Of a DNA stretch of 5,377 bases, positions 5,360 to 5,377 are shown one piece after another. The notes beneath the pieces were generated by a model. That model did no database searches. It saw nothing but the letters and a program-made list of their open reading frames with translations, and was not told the origin of the DNA. The position numbers and the translations under genes are program-made. The stretch lies in contig JANQJT010000205.1 in assembly GCA_028281485.1 (NCBI GenBank), forward strand, positions 1 through 5,377, read 5' to 3'. Positions within the stretch are counted from its first letter, which is position 1; every line of letters begins with the position of its first letter. Source of the DNA: Phycisphaeraceae bacterium (GTDB lineage Bacteria > Planctomycetota > Phycisphaerae > Phycisphaerales > Zrk34).

Positions 5360-5377
5360 GGGGGGTGAAACGGGCGG

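Noticed and set aside
1..5377. Mobile elements, CRISPR arrays, tRNA or rRNA genes, attachment sites
   Set aside because: No direct or inverted repeats of the right kind, no transposase or integrase motif and no RNA-gene signature were seen; nearly all of the window is accounted for by core genes.

Overview
The window carries one end of an outer-membrane biogenesis and lipid A gene cluster from a GC-rich, diderm bacterium. Layout on the + strand: the 3' end of bamA (1-222), a Skp/OmpH-type periplasmic chaperone (310-927), lpxD (1018-2040), a fused lpxC-fabZ (2121-3458) and lpxA (3504-4334). A convergent minus-strand gene (4378-5289) encodes a TIGR01777-type NAD(P)-dependent epimerase/SDR protein. 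The last 88 bases hold that gene's upstream region and no further gene.

The order bamA-skp-lpxD-(lpxC)fabZ-lpxA matches the widely conserved bamA-skp-lpxD-fabZ-lpxA block of Gram-negative bacteria, with lpxC fused in front of fabZ. LpxA, LpxC and LpxD catalyse the first three steps of lipid A synthesis. FabZ acts on the same pool of 3-hydroxyacyl-ACP that LpxA and LpxD consume. BamA and Skp handle outer-membrane proteins, so the cluster supplies both the lipid and the protein side of the outer membrane. No lpxB follows lpxA.

Organism: I infer a planctomycete, possibly class Phycisphaerae. The reasons are the GC-rich sequence, the LpxC-FabZ fusion (best known from Bacteroidetes/Chlorobi, whose genomes are usually less GC-rich) and irregular use of Shine-Dalgarno sites. 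This is a guess from style, not a demonstrated assignment.

Regulatory layout: a strong intrinsic terminator (952-982) separates skp from lpxD. Candidate promoters of modest quality lie just before lpxD, lpxC-fabZ and the SDR gene. skp, lpxC-fabZ and the SDR gene have clear Shine-Dalgarno sites, whereas lpxD and lpxA have none. The + strand is G-rich through both gene orientations, which suggests a replication-related strand bias. It also accounts for several long but spurious antisense reading frames.

I found no mobile element, CRISPR array, tRNA, rRNA or undescribed multigene system. The more interesting points are the LpxC-FabZ fusion, substitutions at conserved LpxD positions, and the terminator and possible leaderless start at lpxD.
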